A stretch of 64,000 nt of DNA. Source: Anthostomella pinea (taxonomy: Eukaryota > Ascomycota > Sordariomycetes > Xylariales > Xylariaceae). Under the pieces are notes generated by a model. It had not been told where the DNA came from, did not search any database, and saw nothing but the letters and a program-made list of their open reading frames with translations. Both the position numbers and the translations under genes were made by a program. Position 1 is the stretch's first letter. The number at the start of each line of letters is the position of its first letter. The stretch lies in the NCBI GenBank assembly GCA_963556695.1, contig CAUWAG010000020.1, positions 1,674,001 through 1,738,000 of the forward strand, read 5' to 3'. Shown in pieces: positions 37,030 to 47,283 of the stretch.

Positions 37030-38160
37030 AGCCTTTACATTTACTAAGCAACCACTAGTAAGCGATTTAGTTAATTTTATGCATAGATATATTTTATAAT
37101 TAGTTTTTTTATTAAAATGTTGATCTTAACTTTAAAGATTTTTAAATTGAAGTTTGTTTAAAGGGGAGGTGTACTAATTCTATTCTTATCGATAAAGGCC
37201 AATTGAATAGAGGTGAAGTGGCAGTGGTAATAGTCTTAATTTAAAATATTAATTTTCTATTAATATAGAAGTTTATATCTTATAAACTATTTTATGCTAA
37301 TACGGTTTGTATATAATAATAAATTGAATTTAAACCAATTTAAGATAAGTTATAGTAAACAACATATTAGTGTATAAAATTACTTTGAGTGTAGAATTTA
37401 GGTTTTAAATAGAAAAGAGATTAAATTAGTCAATAGTATATAATATTTAAATATGTATAATATATTTAGAATAATCAATTAAAACCTAATATAATAAATA
37501 TTAGATCCTCTTTAGTAGAATATCGGAGAAGATATTTATAGTAAAGCCGATAATAAGATATAATGTAAAATTACTAATTTAAAATAGATATAGATATCTA
37601 AAATTCTAATTAATAAATTTAAAAGGTTTAGGTTATTCAGGTTTATTTAATTTGTAATAGTATAAAAGATTCAGGTGTTTATATGTAAAGTTTAATATAG
37701 CAGAATTTATATGAATACACCAAAAGTTAACTTTTGCTAATTATAATTATATAAAACAAATGTAATACGAATTATAGTTAATTATGATGAATTAATAAAA
37801 TAAAAAATATAATGCAAAAGCTAAAAATAATAAGTATATACAATATTTATATAATTTAAACTTCTCATATAGATAATCTTTCTATTCTAAGTATATTATT
37901 ATTTAGAATTATAATTGGAGTACCTTCTATAACCATATATTATTTAATATCTATACGAATATATAAAGGTCAATTATATTATGTGGAGGTAGAACCTCGT
38001 CGTCCTCCTAAACGTAATCATCAATGATTCGTCTTAAATAGAAGGAAAAGTTATTACCTCGTATTAAGTGTCGTTGAGTTAAAATATACGGGACTGGAAA
38101 ACGTAAATAATTTATTAAGTTAGTGTTTTTTAATTTAATCATGGGTAATTTATTTTATAT
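37030..38160. other. mitochondrial non-coding / intron-like sequence (NUMT)
   Basis: AT-rich sequence without recognised gene. I looked for small-subunit rRNA landmarks expected after atp6 and did not find them. A short frame at 37870-38110 (VEVEPRRPPKRNHQWFVLN) includes a GC cluster and is not recognised. Parts of 37315-37480 resemble 38680-38830. Confidence 0.5.
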
Positions 38161-38179
38161 ATATTAAATATGATAATGT

Positions 38180-38345
38180 GCAAGAATAATAGGGATAGGT
38201 TTAGCTACTACTGGTTTAATAGGAGCAGGAGTCGGAATTGATGTAGTTTTTGGAGCTTTAATATGTTATTTTAGGTTTTGCTTTCTCAGAAGCTACTGGT
38301 TTATTTGCGTTAATAATAGTTTTTTTGCTTTTGTATATAGCTTAA
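38180..38345 (+). pseudogene. atp9: ATP synthase subunit 9, internally deleted (NUMT)
   Basis: Encodes GLATTGLIGAGVGIDVVFGA, then skips the loop with the RNPS motif (about 17 codons, with a frame change) and resumes at ILGFAFSEATGLFALII, ending TAA 38343-38345. Subunit 9 is the F0 rotor ring; the deletion removes the polar loop and makes this non-functional. Confidence 0.8.
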
Positions 38346-39140
38346 ATTATATATAATTATATTTTTAGTTATGCTATCACAATTATATCTGAATTTATAA
38401 AATTAAAGTATATTAATTTGTATTCATAAAAAATTATTTAGGTGTTTTTATTAACCTGTTATTTTCTTTCTTGTTTTATAGATTGATAGTGTCATAGTGC
38501 ACTCCGTTTCGTAGGCCTTAATTGACCAGAAATGCGCATTACTCAATATCCAAGGCTTACCCTCTTGTTGGTATTAGAGAAATACATAGATTCTATAAGG
38601 ATCTTAAAAAAGGGTAGGGTAAGTGGAAAGGAAAATGTACATGAACATTTTCCTATGTTTTGGAGATAATAATAAACTAAGTTTGAAAGAATTTAAGTAA
38701 AGTTATAGTGGATAATATGTCTGTATAAATATTATACTTCAAGCGAAGGGTTTAGGTTTCAGATAGAAAATATTATAAATTAATAGATAACTTTATCAAA
38801 ATATAGAATTTAAATGCGAGCTTTGCAAAGCCTACATAAAACTATAATTTAGAGAGACATTTTTAACTAGAAATAGCTTGGTATTATTCGAAACTTTCAA
38901 ATATTTAATTAATAATATTCCAAAATTATAGGCATATTTTAATTATGTATATATAATATTAATTATGCTGATATTTTTTAATCAGGTTGGGTGTAGAATT
39001 TAATTAATATAAGTTTATATTAATATAACTTGAGGCATTGGTTATATTAATATAACCAATTAGTACGGAGTGGGTCGTGGTAGAGCCGTACGTTAATCTG
39101 TATATAACATATTTGGAGTTGTATAAAGGCCAAAAAATTT
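38346..39140. other. mitochondrial non-coding sequence between atp9 pieces (NUMT)
   Basis: AT-rich, with a few GC-richer clusters (for example 38480-38540) and intron-like stretches similar to 37315-37480. No gene recognised. Confidence 0.4.
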
Positions 39141-39243
39141 AACTTGATGAGAATAAATTACCTCTCATGGACGGATTTCTAGCTACACCTAGAAATAAAG
39201 CTCCAAAAACTACACCAATTCCGACTCCTGCACATATTAAATC
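39141..39243 (-). pseudogene. atp9: ATP synthase subunit 9 middle fragment, inverted (NUMT)
   Basis: The minus strand reads AGVGIGVVFGALFLGVARNP followed by SMRGNLFSS, including the loop missing from the plus-strand atp9 at 38180-38345. It is flanked by non-coding sequence on both sides. The opposite orientation shows rearrangement or separate capture of a mitochondrial fragment. Confidence 0.75.
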
Positions 39244-39299
39244 AGTAATTGTTATACCTCGGTCTTGTCTCTTATTGAAAAATAATAGATTATATTATA

Positions 39300-39500
39300 T
39301 TATTACAAATTGCAAAGTCCTCCTATTATAGAATAGTTCAGGTTAATCAGCAGGTAAGTTAATAAATATTTTAGTTAAAACCTCCAGAGATTACTTTAAT
39401 ATATCTTAGTAAATATAAAATATTTATATTTAAAGATAAAGACATAATCCCATCTTGCTTGAGAATGCAAGTTAATACTAATGTCTATATGGCCGCTTCA
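39300..39500 (+). other. group I intron core fragment (NUMT)
   Basis: Contains AATCAGCAGGTAAGTT near 39342 and AGACATAATCCCATCTTGCTTG near 39440 (given here as halves AGACATAATCC and CATCTTGCTTG), matching the P/Q and R/S type core elements also visible in the nad1 intron. The host gene is not determinable. Confidence 0.55.
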
Positions 39501-39507
39501 GACGTTG

Positions 39508-39701
39508 ATGCTTTTTATATATTTGTGGCTAATTTCTTAGTATTAATGAGCTTAGGAGCTAAACACGTTGAATCACCATTTATAGAATTTGGGCAAATAA
39601 GTACAGTTCTATATTTTGGACATTTTGCTTTAATAGTTCTAGCTATAAGTTTACTAGAAAATACTTTAGTAGACTTAAGTTTAAGTAAGACAAGTAAGTA
39701 G
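39508..39701 (+). pseudogene. cob: cytochrome b, 3' fragment, copy 2 (NUMT)
   Basis: Repeats 29465-29659 almost exactly, beginning at [15 protein letters not shown] and ending with the same TAG. Two differences in about 230 bases, both C (copy 1) versus T (copy 2): CCAG/CTAG in the coding part and CACA/TACA just after it. Joined upstream to unrelated sequence at a GCTTTTTATATATTTG-type microhomology. Confidence 0.88.
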
Positions 39702-39737
39702 TATATAATTAGTTCTTGTTATACAAAATATATTATG

Positions 39738-40606
39738 TATACTTCATAGGCCAGGTCCTGCGGTAGGAAAGAGGCCGTGGCTCCCATGCCGAGTATGATT
39801 GGGAACGGGAGGTTGCATATGAGCTTGTCTGAGCCGGAAGGGCTTGTCGCGGACAGAGACGTCATCATGATAGATATTAAGGCATCGCCATCTGATGACG
39901 GGTATGTCTTGAGACTCGTGAGATCACCTTCGTACTTGGCCTTGTCGATGGCACCGAAGAGGACCTCTCCAGCTGGGTTTTCTGTGGACATTGATAATTA
40001 GTAGGGGCTCACAACCCACTGAGTCTTAGTCGTGATCCACCTACCTTGTTTGTCGAGCCAGATGCTGTACGCCGGGGTCGGGATCAGACCCTGGGAGAAC
40101 ATGTGAAGCACGAGATTGTGAGACTCTGAGTCGCTTTGGCTGAGGTCCCACGCAAGCCCGAGGGCGGGGACTATGAAATTTGAGACATTGTACGCGACTG
40201 CCATCGAAAAATTCGTTATTGCCGAGTCCCCTAGTTTGACATTGTCCCTGAACATCTTCCCACGAGCATACCAGTAGTCTCGCGTGCCGTGCTTCTCGAA
40301 GTCAAAAGGCTCACTGGTGATTTCGAATGTTGAAGACAGGTTCTGGTTATCTGAATGCAACCTTGTCAGGACGTATCTGCTAACTGCATTGGCAACCTTG
40401 ACCACCTCATGCTTGAACGTAAGCCATCATGAGTAGAACTTACATCCGCCGTACGAACAAGGGCCGTAGTTCTCCAATGTAGTATTTAGGCAAGTTGATG
40501 CGTTGCTTGACGGCAGCCATACCACAGAGGGTGGGAACATGTCTAACATGCTTATCTGAAGGCTGATAGTCTGCCCGGGAGTGCCAACAATCAACTGGGC
40601 GCTATT
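39738..40606 (-). pseudogene. aspartic-protease-like gene, N-terminal half
   Basis: Exons on the minus strand: 40606-40444, 40383-40045, 39981-39738; introns GTAAGT...ATGCAG and GTAGGT...CCACAG. The frame begins inside the gene just after the LINE tail (NSAQLIVGTPGQTISL, the flap-side start of an A1 fold) and has AYSIWLDKQ, ENPAGEVLFGAIDKAKYEGD and PQDLAYEVY, all classic A1 landmarks. The catalytic motifs are missing: the first DTG is replaced by DMF (SMLDMFPPSVVW) and the second by GMG (IILGMGATASFLP). It is therefore a pseudoprotease-type member, or one decayed at both sites. Signal peptide and pro-region are not visible because the LINE cuts the 5' side. Confidence 0.82.
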
Positions 40607-43600
40607 GTTTGTTTGTTTGTTTGTTTTGTATTTAACGTGGGGGTAGCTCCTCAGTAGTGCAAACCACGCCTCCCAGAGCCTCTGCATCGCAGGGTTGTGG
40701 AGGTCTCAAGATAATAAGTACAGTCAGTCCCGCTCACGGGCCCATCCCCGTTGTTGCGGCGGTATGACCTTGGGGTCATCCATCTGGTCCTTCAAGGAAG
40801 GCTATCTATCGGGGCAGATTGTTGAAAAGAACTTGCTCTTCTCCACGAATTTTGCCCATTCTGTGCTCCTCTCCCCTAAGTATTGTAAACAAGCTGCCCT
40901 AGGCGAGTACCTAGACAATAACCGATTTTTTCTTAACCTCTTACAAAAGAAAATATGTTGTGATGTTTTCTTTTCACTATAGTTGCAGTGATTGTTCGAG
41001 TCTGTATACCCAAAGCGTTCGTGGTATCTGGCAAAGTCGCCATGTCCAGATCTGGCCGCTAGAAGTCTGTGTAGAGTGCTCCTCTTAAAGGATATAAGGC
41101 CTCTTTTAGTTACTGCATGTGAGTATACTTCTTGATATCTAGGTTCTGATTGGTCTTTCCACCATTGGTTGAACTCTTTCTTGCCCTTTCTTTTGAGATC
41201 TCTCTTGACCCAAGAGATTATAGGAAGGTTTCTCATGTCTGTTTTTAGCATAGCACCCTCTTTTGTTAATATATCGGCAGCTTTGTTCCCATCAATATCT
41301 CTGTGTCCAGGAATCCATTTGACGGCCACTCCAGGAGTGTGTGCTGTGGCGAGTTCTTGGAATCGCAGAAAAATTTTCTGTGATGTCTCGGGTGGAGTCC
41401 CATTGAGCCCATCCACCACTGATGTGTTGTCCAGGCAGACATATAGCTGTTTTCTGTGTCTAATTGTCCTGACTGCTACAAGACCTTGGAGAGCACCATG
41501 GACTTTAACATCCACTACTTCTGCTTGTAGAAGTCTGCCCTTTCCCTGGTATACTTCTTGTGTAGTGCCGCCTTTCCTGATGGTATAACCCCATCTAGTG
41601 CGGGTTGTGCCTTGGTCGTCCAATTGTGATCCATCTAAATAGATGACAAGGTCAGTGTTCGTATTTCTCTCCTGTAACCATTGCTTGAAGAGCTCTATTT
41701 CTTTGTCCTTGTCTTTACGGACTGGGGCCTTCTTCCATGATGGCTTGGTGAGTATTGGTCTCTGGAAGTCAGGGACTAATTGGAAGCTTCTTTGTAGCCT
41801 TGTTGGTTCTTTGCGAGCTTGTATTTGGAGCCTGCCAACAAGAGGGTGTCTCTGGTCTACTCTTCTGAGTCAGAAGCCGTGACGTCTTCTTATTGACTCT
41901 GCAAGAATTCCTGCTGGAGGAATCTGTGATTCAAAGTGTAGGATATGTCCAGGGTGTGTTTTCCAGACCGGTAGGATAGCTCTGATTGCCGTTCGTAGTA
42001 CAGTATCTATCGTTCCAAAAAGCCTTTTAATGCGACATGCTGATGTCCCACCTAAGCTCCTAATTTTTTCCATTCCTGGGTACCAGGCCTCCAGGCCGTG
42101 TGTAAGAATAGGAATAACACAAGTTTTCACAGCCTTCTTGGTTGACTTTACTGGAAGTCCTTTGACTATGTTGCATAGTCCTCGAATGTGGTTTGCTACC
42201 CTACTAACTTTCTTGGCCCAGTAAGAAACGTGATCTTTGAAGTTCAGTTTTCTATCCAGGAAGACATCCAGCCATCGCATGGAGTTCTTTGCTGTTCTGT
42301 TCATTGTCCCGTGGCGGACCGGAGGATTGTCTGAGTTCTTTTTCCGTGAGAAATGCATGATCTCGGTTTTATCAGGATCAAATTCAATAGCGTTGTCGTG
42401 TCCCCATTGGTTGAGCAGGTAAAGATTTTCAGAAGCCTCTTTGGCTGTTTCTTTGAGGTCCTTTCCAATGCAGAGAGTTGCTAGGTCGTCTGCATATCCA
42501 AAGCGTCTTCTTTTTATCCCGAGTCGGGCACAGATTGGCTCTGTATATAGCATATAAAGAATTGGAGAAGCTGGTGAGCCTTGTGGTAGCCCACAAGTGA
42601 GGGCTTTTATATCAGTCACAATACCTTCAAACCGAACTCTTGCGGATCGTTCAGACATGAATGACTGGACCCATCTTATGAGAAAGCCTGGCCAGCCCTG
42701 TTCTCTCATGCGAACCACCAGTCGTCCCATTAGGGCAGCATCGAAGGCCCCTGTCATATCTGCTGTGACTACCGTTGCAACAAGGCCTTGGTCAAGGGCC
42801 TGCTCAATATCGTGTATGAGTGCAGCTACCAAGTCAGTGGCAGAGCGCTTTGGTAGAGCTCCAAAATGTTGTGGAGCTAGAATTCCAAGTTTGATAACAA
42901 ACCAGGCAATTCTTTTTGCAATGAGTCGTTCTAGGCCTTTGCCAAGACATGATAATAGCGATATTGGTCTGTAGGCCCTGGGGTTGGAATAGTCTTTCTT
43001 GTCTGGCTTTGGGATTATCACTATCTCAGCTACTTTGAATGGTTTAGGGTGGTGTCCAATCTGTAGACAGGTCTGGAAAAGGGCTCTGATATGCTCCCCA
43101 ATGACTGGCCAGCAAGCTTTCAGAATCCGTACTGTGAGGGTGTCTACTCCCGGGGAGTTGCTCTTGGTCCTTATAGTGCACCCTTCAGCCTCTTCTAGTC
43201 CGACATGGTATTCGAGGGGGATGTGTGGCTTGGCTTGTGTGATCTGAACAGACCAGGGGTCGGTGATATCGTTGTCTGGGGTGCTTCGTTCAAGCGTGGC
43301 TAAGCGTAGTGCATTTGTTTTGCTCTCTTGTGACTCATAGATTTGGTCCCCAATAATGATTGGTGGGGAACGTAATCCTGCTGACAGCTTGTGCCAGGAA
43401 ACAATTCTGTACAGGTCTTTTGGTTCAGTCGCTGAATCAATTAGAGTCTGCCAGTACTCTCTCTTAGCTTTTCAGACCACACAGCGAAATTCCCGTCGGG
43501 CTGAATTTCGCCCTTCTTGGCTTGTGGTCTGTTTAGAAAGGGCCCTGTATGTCTGAGCAGCTGCTTTGTAGTCATCATTCCACCAAGCAGTGGGCCTAGA

Positions 43601-43925
43601 TTGACCGGGCTTCTTGCCCACTGTCCTGATACAGCCTTGAATCATGTTGATCAAGCTTTGTGTAAAGCTATCCACCTGGCCAGGGGATACACCTAGCTGG
43701 GGGAGTTCATGAATCCTGGTTTGGACATTGTCTGCCAGCTCTTGTAGTTTGTCGTCCGGTACTATCCAATGATTGGCCTTGGGAACTCGGTCCCGATCTC
43801 CCTGAATTGGAATGACTATTCGTAATGTCTCATGATCTGAGGTGCACTGAAGTGCATCATTGACTGAGGCTTCAGCCATGGGGACATCTGAGAACACCAG
43901 ATCCAGTACATTTCCATCGTCTGCT
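40607..43925 (-). mobile_element. 5'-truncated Tad1-type LINE, minus strand
   Basis: Nearly identical to 47862-51173 in inverted orientation. The (CAAA)n tail (seen as GTTTG repeats, 40607-40630) abuts the aspartic-protease-like frame. The 5' end lies inside the endonuclease domain at 43925. No clear target-site duplication was found. Confidence 0.9.
40810..43897 (-). pseudogene. LINE ORF2 (partial endonuclease, reverse transcriptase, RNase H)
   Basis: Same frame as ORF2 of the 45.7 kb copy. Contains the endonuclease end with SDHE, then TGA (near 43472), reverse transcriptase with YRPISLLSCLGKGLERL, GLPQGSPASP and FGYADD (43021-41873), TGA at about 41880, and RNase H with WIPGHRDIDGNKAAD (about 41330-41280). 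Unlike the plus copy it keeps TGG-TGG in FNQWWKD (near 41158). Confidence 0.85.
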
Positions 43926-45420
43926 AGAATATATGTTTACATTCATCGCCTTAGCGGCTTCGACAGCATTCATGAATACACAAGCGGTGTTTGGTTGTCT
44001 GCGTGGGCTCTCTAACAACCAAATGTGGTTTGAAATCGCGCATATGGGATGTTTGATAATCAGTCAGTGAACTTGGAGGGTGGAGGATAGAGTGCGACCA
44101 TGACGACTTCACCCTCTTGTAAAGAAAGCCCTGTACCGTACTTTCGCGGGTATGCAGGCTCGGGGCAGTGTTGATTGGGTAGCATTGCGGTCTGATCCTT
44201 GCATCAGGAGGTTAGCAGTCTGCCACGGGCCTGTGGCCCAGGTAAGATAACTGCAGGTTCGGCGAAGGTGTGTGTCCGCATTATCCGCACCCGAGACCTG
44301 TCACGTAGCAAAATGTATGGTCGATTCTCCCGTGTATTCGTGCTCCTCGGAGGATTCCCCGGTACATGATTCTCCTCCTGGATATCCCTGTGTTGTGGGT
44401 CACTCCTTATCCTGTTATCACACGTGATACCCCTTAGCACCTACTGCCGTTCAAAAAGACCGAAAGACAAGATCATTAATGCTCCAAAGCCCCGTTGCGC
44501 TCGTCCTTGCCCCTACATTACCCTTCTTGCGACATCTGGGGCCTTGCGGAGGAGTGGGAAAGGCTGAGGATCGGGTGCCTCTAAATGCCTCCTGGTAGCT
44601 CACTGTCATCATTATAAGAGACTTCTTGGAATTTACTAACTCGATGTATTGACTCAATGCTTGAGCTGGTCGGCTAGATCGCGAGCTGGGATAATTGCTT
44701 CCCCATGGCTGTGGGGCCAATTAATATGCGGGCGTGGGGGCGTAAGCTGCTCATTTACTCCTTCAGGCCCTCCATACGAGCCCCTTGGTGTAGTCAGCGT
44801 AGTACACAGTGCACCAAGGGTGACATCCGTCCTGCTATGCGACACGCCTCGTCTCAGCTCCTGCTCTTTGAGTCATGGGTACTATAAGAACAACAAGTAT
44901 ATTTGTGCTTGTGACTGGCTGTTAAGGTGTGATGTCACAGAGTGAGAGAAGCAGCCAATTAGGTATCGTAGAGTAGGGGGTAGAGTATAATACAGTTGAA
45001 ACCTGGCCTTCCTTCTAATGTGGGCATCTCGTAGACCCTATGTGCCCTCGTAGATACCGTATACCCTCTTTTCGGACGAATATCGCCGATTGGCTCAAAG
45101 ACCCCTGACACTGGCTCGCATAACGCCAATCATACAGCGCATCTTGAGCACTACATCGTTGATTACCCGTGGTGTAGTCACCAACGTCGTAGAGTTACTG
45201 CAGTGAGTATCAGTTGGGGGAAAGCCTGATATAAGGCATAATCATCTCGAGTGGGCTGGCTGCCTGAGCCGAGCTGCCAATGCCTACAAAATAGGTCCTA
45301 TCCTCTGAAGCTGTGGCTTCGTTTCTATGTTCTCAGTGCTACTTTGCTCGGGGCCTTTCACGACCGTAGCTGACGATCGATGCATTCCTTGATAGTATTA
45401 TCGACACCAGCCGTACTTCA
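43926..45420. other. unique intergenic sequence between inverted LINE copies
   Basis: No gene supported on either strand. The missing 5' exon of the aspartic-protease-like gene might be expected here, but no frame with a signal peptide could be tied to it. Confidence 0.45.
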
Positions 45421-45705
45421 ATTTGTCAGCAATGTCGCTGCGAGCTGCCCGCCACAAGACCATAGGGTCTAATCCGCCCGTCTACCAGAGTTGGCAAGTC
45501 GAACTATTGACACTGTCAGGTTGCGACTGGAAAACTCCTACCAATGGGGCTCCTATAGCGCCCAGTTCACACTCTTACCAAAAACAACTATTTTTCTTGG
45601 CGCCCCGCTGTTAGGGCGCAACCTCTATATCTGCACTAAAATAGGCATTTATCTCAGTACCTGACTATCCTTGCCGAGGCACAGAAAAATTTTCTCACAA
45701 GCTGG

Positions 45706-47283
45706 ATGGCACCCCTTCACGATAGGCCCCCAAATACGCCAGTGGCCGTCCCAAAGACGACTACTGGCGGCGTGCTCAAATCCCCGGTCCCTAAAAGAAC
45801 ATATGGCCCGGCAACCCCAAGCAAGCTCCGCCAGGCACTGCTCGACGACATCAACAGCAGCCCGTCACAGGTCTCTGAGGCTGACTTCACCATTGTTTCC
45901 CCTCTGAAAGGAAAATCCCGAAATATTAATACTAGCAGCATCATTGATATGGAAGTACCTCAATCAAACGAAATCTCTACAGACCAAGCCATTGGAGGCG
46001 ATACAGGGAACAAGGTCTCTTCCTCAAAGTGCCAGGACCAAGTAGCCAAAATACTGGCTAAAGACAAGCATCTCTATGAAGCCAGGATGACAATGTTTCA
46101 AGAGTGTGCTGCAGCAGTCGATAAGACACTGGAAAAAGCTGGAACCGAACTATACTCTCATGCCAAGGAGTTCAGCGCTTTCTTCTCCAAATGCCTGAAC
46201 GAGTGGCTGGAAACCCGAGATCTGCCCAAAAGAAAGACCACTCCTGGCGGGATAGGGATAGGGAAGCCCACCATGACCTTCGCCCAAGCTGTCTCCTCTG
46301 GCCAACGACAGCATCCATGGACAGTCAACACTACCATGAAGAAAACACAGCCTGGCGCCCTCATCACTGCCAACCAACTGAAGAAGAAGCAGGATGATCT
46401 CCGGGTCTTTGTCCGCATGGATAATAGCCACCTAGAGCCTTATGGAATCAAGTCTACACTGAACAGAAGACTTAAGCTCCACCCTCAGGAGCTTAGAGAA
46501 GTGACACGGTGTCCTTCTGGTTTTACCTTACACCCAAGGGACAAGCCAACTCAGGCTAAGCTTCTGGCTTTCCAAGAAGAAATTGCCGACATTCTCAAGG
46601 CACAAAAGATTGAGACCCACACAGTCTGGCATCATTACAAGGTCAATGGATGCCCAAGAAAGGTCATCAGTGCAGAAGGGTTCACAATCGATATTACTGA
46701 CACTATTGTTGCCGATGAAGTTGAAGCCCAAACAGGCGACAGACCTCTGAGGTGCATACTCTCAAAGAACACGATTGATTCTGATCCAGAAACTACATGG
46801 ATAATCTCTCTGCCCAGTGCAGCAAGGAAACCATTCACGCTTTTTGCCCACTCAATGACCTCAAGGCATATTCAACACACCCCCAAGGTTCACCAGTGTG
46901 CAAGCTGCTTCAGATACCATGGTAGGAATTACCGATGCGAAAAGCAAGTATGTGCACACTGCGCCAACACAGTACACCAGGGAGAGTGCGAAAAACCAAT
47001 CCCAAAGTGTGTCAACTGCAAAGGACCTCATGCTGCCAACTTCGACAAATGCCCTGCCCGCCCCAAGGTTGTGAAAGGTACCATCCATAAGCACACATGG
47101 GAGCAAATCCAGGAAATAAGGCTAGCCGGAGAAAGAGCCAGATCCAAGGCCTTCAACGAAGCAGGCAGAAACCAAGCTGGGTCAACACCTAGCAATAATA
47201 ACAAAGACACCACAATGCAAATCGACACAACAGATACAACTCATCCCAGAGATGCCGATACCATTGTTGTCAGTCAATGTTAG
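45706..47283 (+). CDS. LINE ORF1, gag-like RNA-binding protein
   Basis: 525 residues, intact. Residues 1-170 are polar; a coiled/helical central part follows (about 250-370). Near the C-terminus three Cys/His knuckles occur in a row: CASCFRYHGRNYRC, CAHCANTVHQGEC and CVNCKGPHAANFDKC (about 403-452). Such knuckles bind the element RNA to form the ribonucleoprotein that primes reverse transcription. The stop overlaps the ORF2 start (ATGTTAG at 47277-47283), suggesting ORF2 is made by termination-reinitiation. Confidence 0.88.
   Translation: MAPLHDRPPNTPVAVPKTTTGGVLKSPVPKRTYGPATPSKLRQALLDDINSSPSQVSEADFTIVSPLKGKSRNINTSSIIDMEVPQSNEISTDQAIGGDTGNKVSSSKCQDQVAKILAKDKHLYEARMTMFQECAAAVDKTLEKAGTELYSHAKEFSAFFSKCLNEWLETRDLPKRKTTPGGIGIGKPTMTFAQAVSSGQRQHPWTVNTTMKKTQPGALITANQLKKKQDDLRVFVRMDNSHLEPYGIKSTLNRRLKLHPQELREVTRCPSGFTLHPRDKPTQAKLLAFQEEIADILKAQKIETHTVWHHYKVNGCPRKVISAEGFTIDITDTIVADEVEAQTGDRPLRCILSKNTIDSDPETTWIISLPSAARKPFTLFAHSMTSRHIQHTPKVHQCASCFRYHGRNYRCEKQVCAHCANTVHQGECEKPIPKCVNCKGPHAANFDKCPARPKVVKGTIHKHTWEQIQEIRLAGERARSKAFNEAGRNQAGSTPSNNNKDTTMQIDTTDTTHPRDADTIVVSQC

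Noticed and set aside
37030..38160. Small-subunit mitochondrial rRNA expected after atp6
   Set aside because: None of the conserved rRNA core sequences could be found; left as non-coding or intron-like.
43926..44100. 5' exon of the aspartic-protease-like gene upstream of the LINE
   Set aside because: A short minus-strand frame (MNAVEAAKAMNVNIYS) could lead into the gene, but there is no signal peptide or target duplication to support it.
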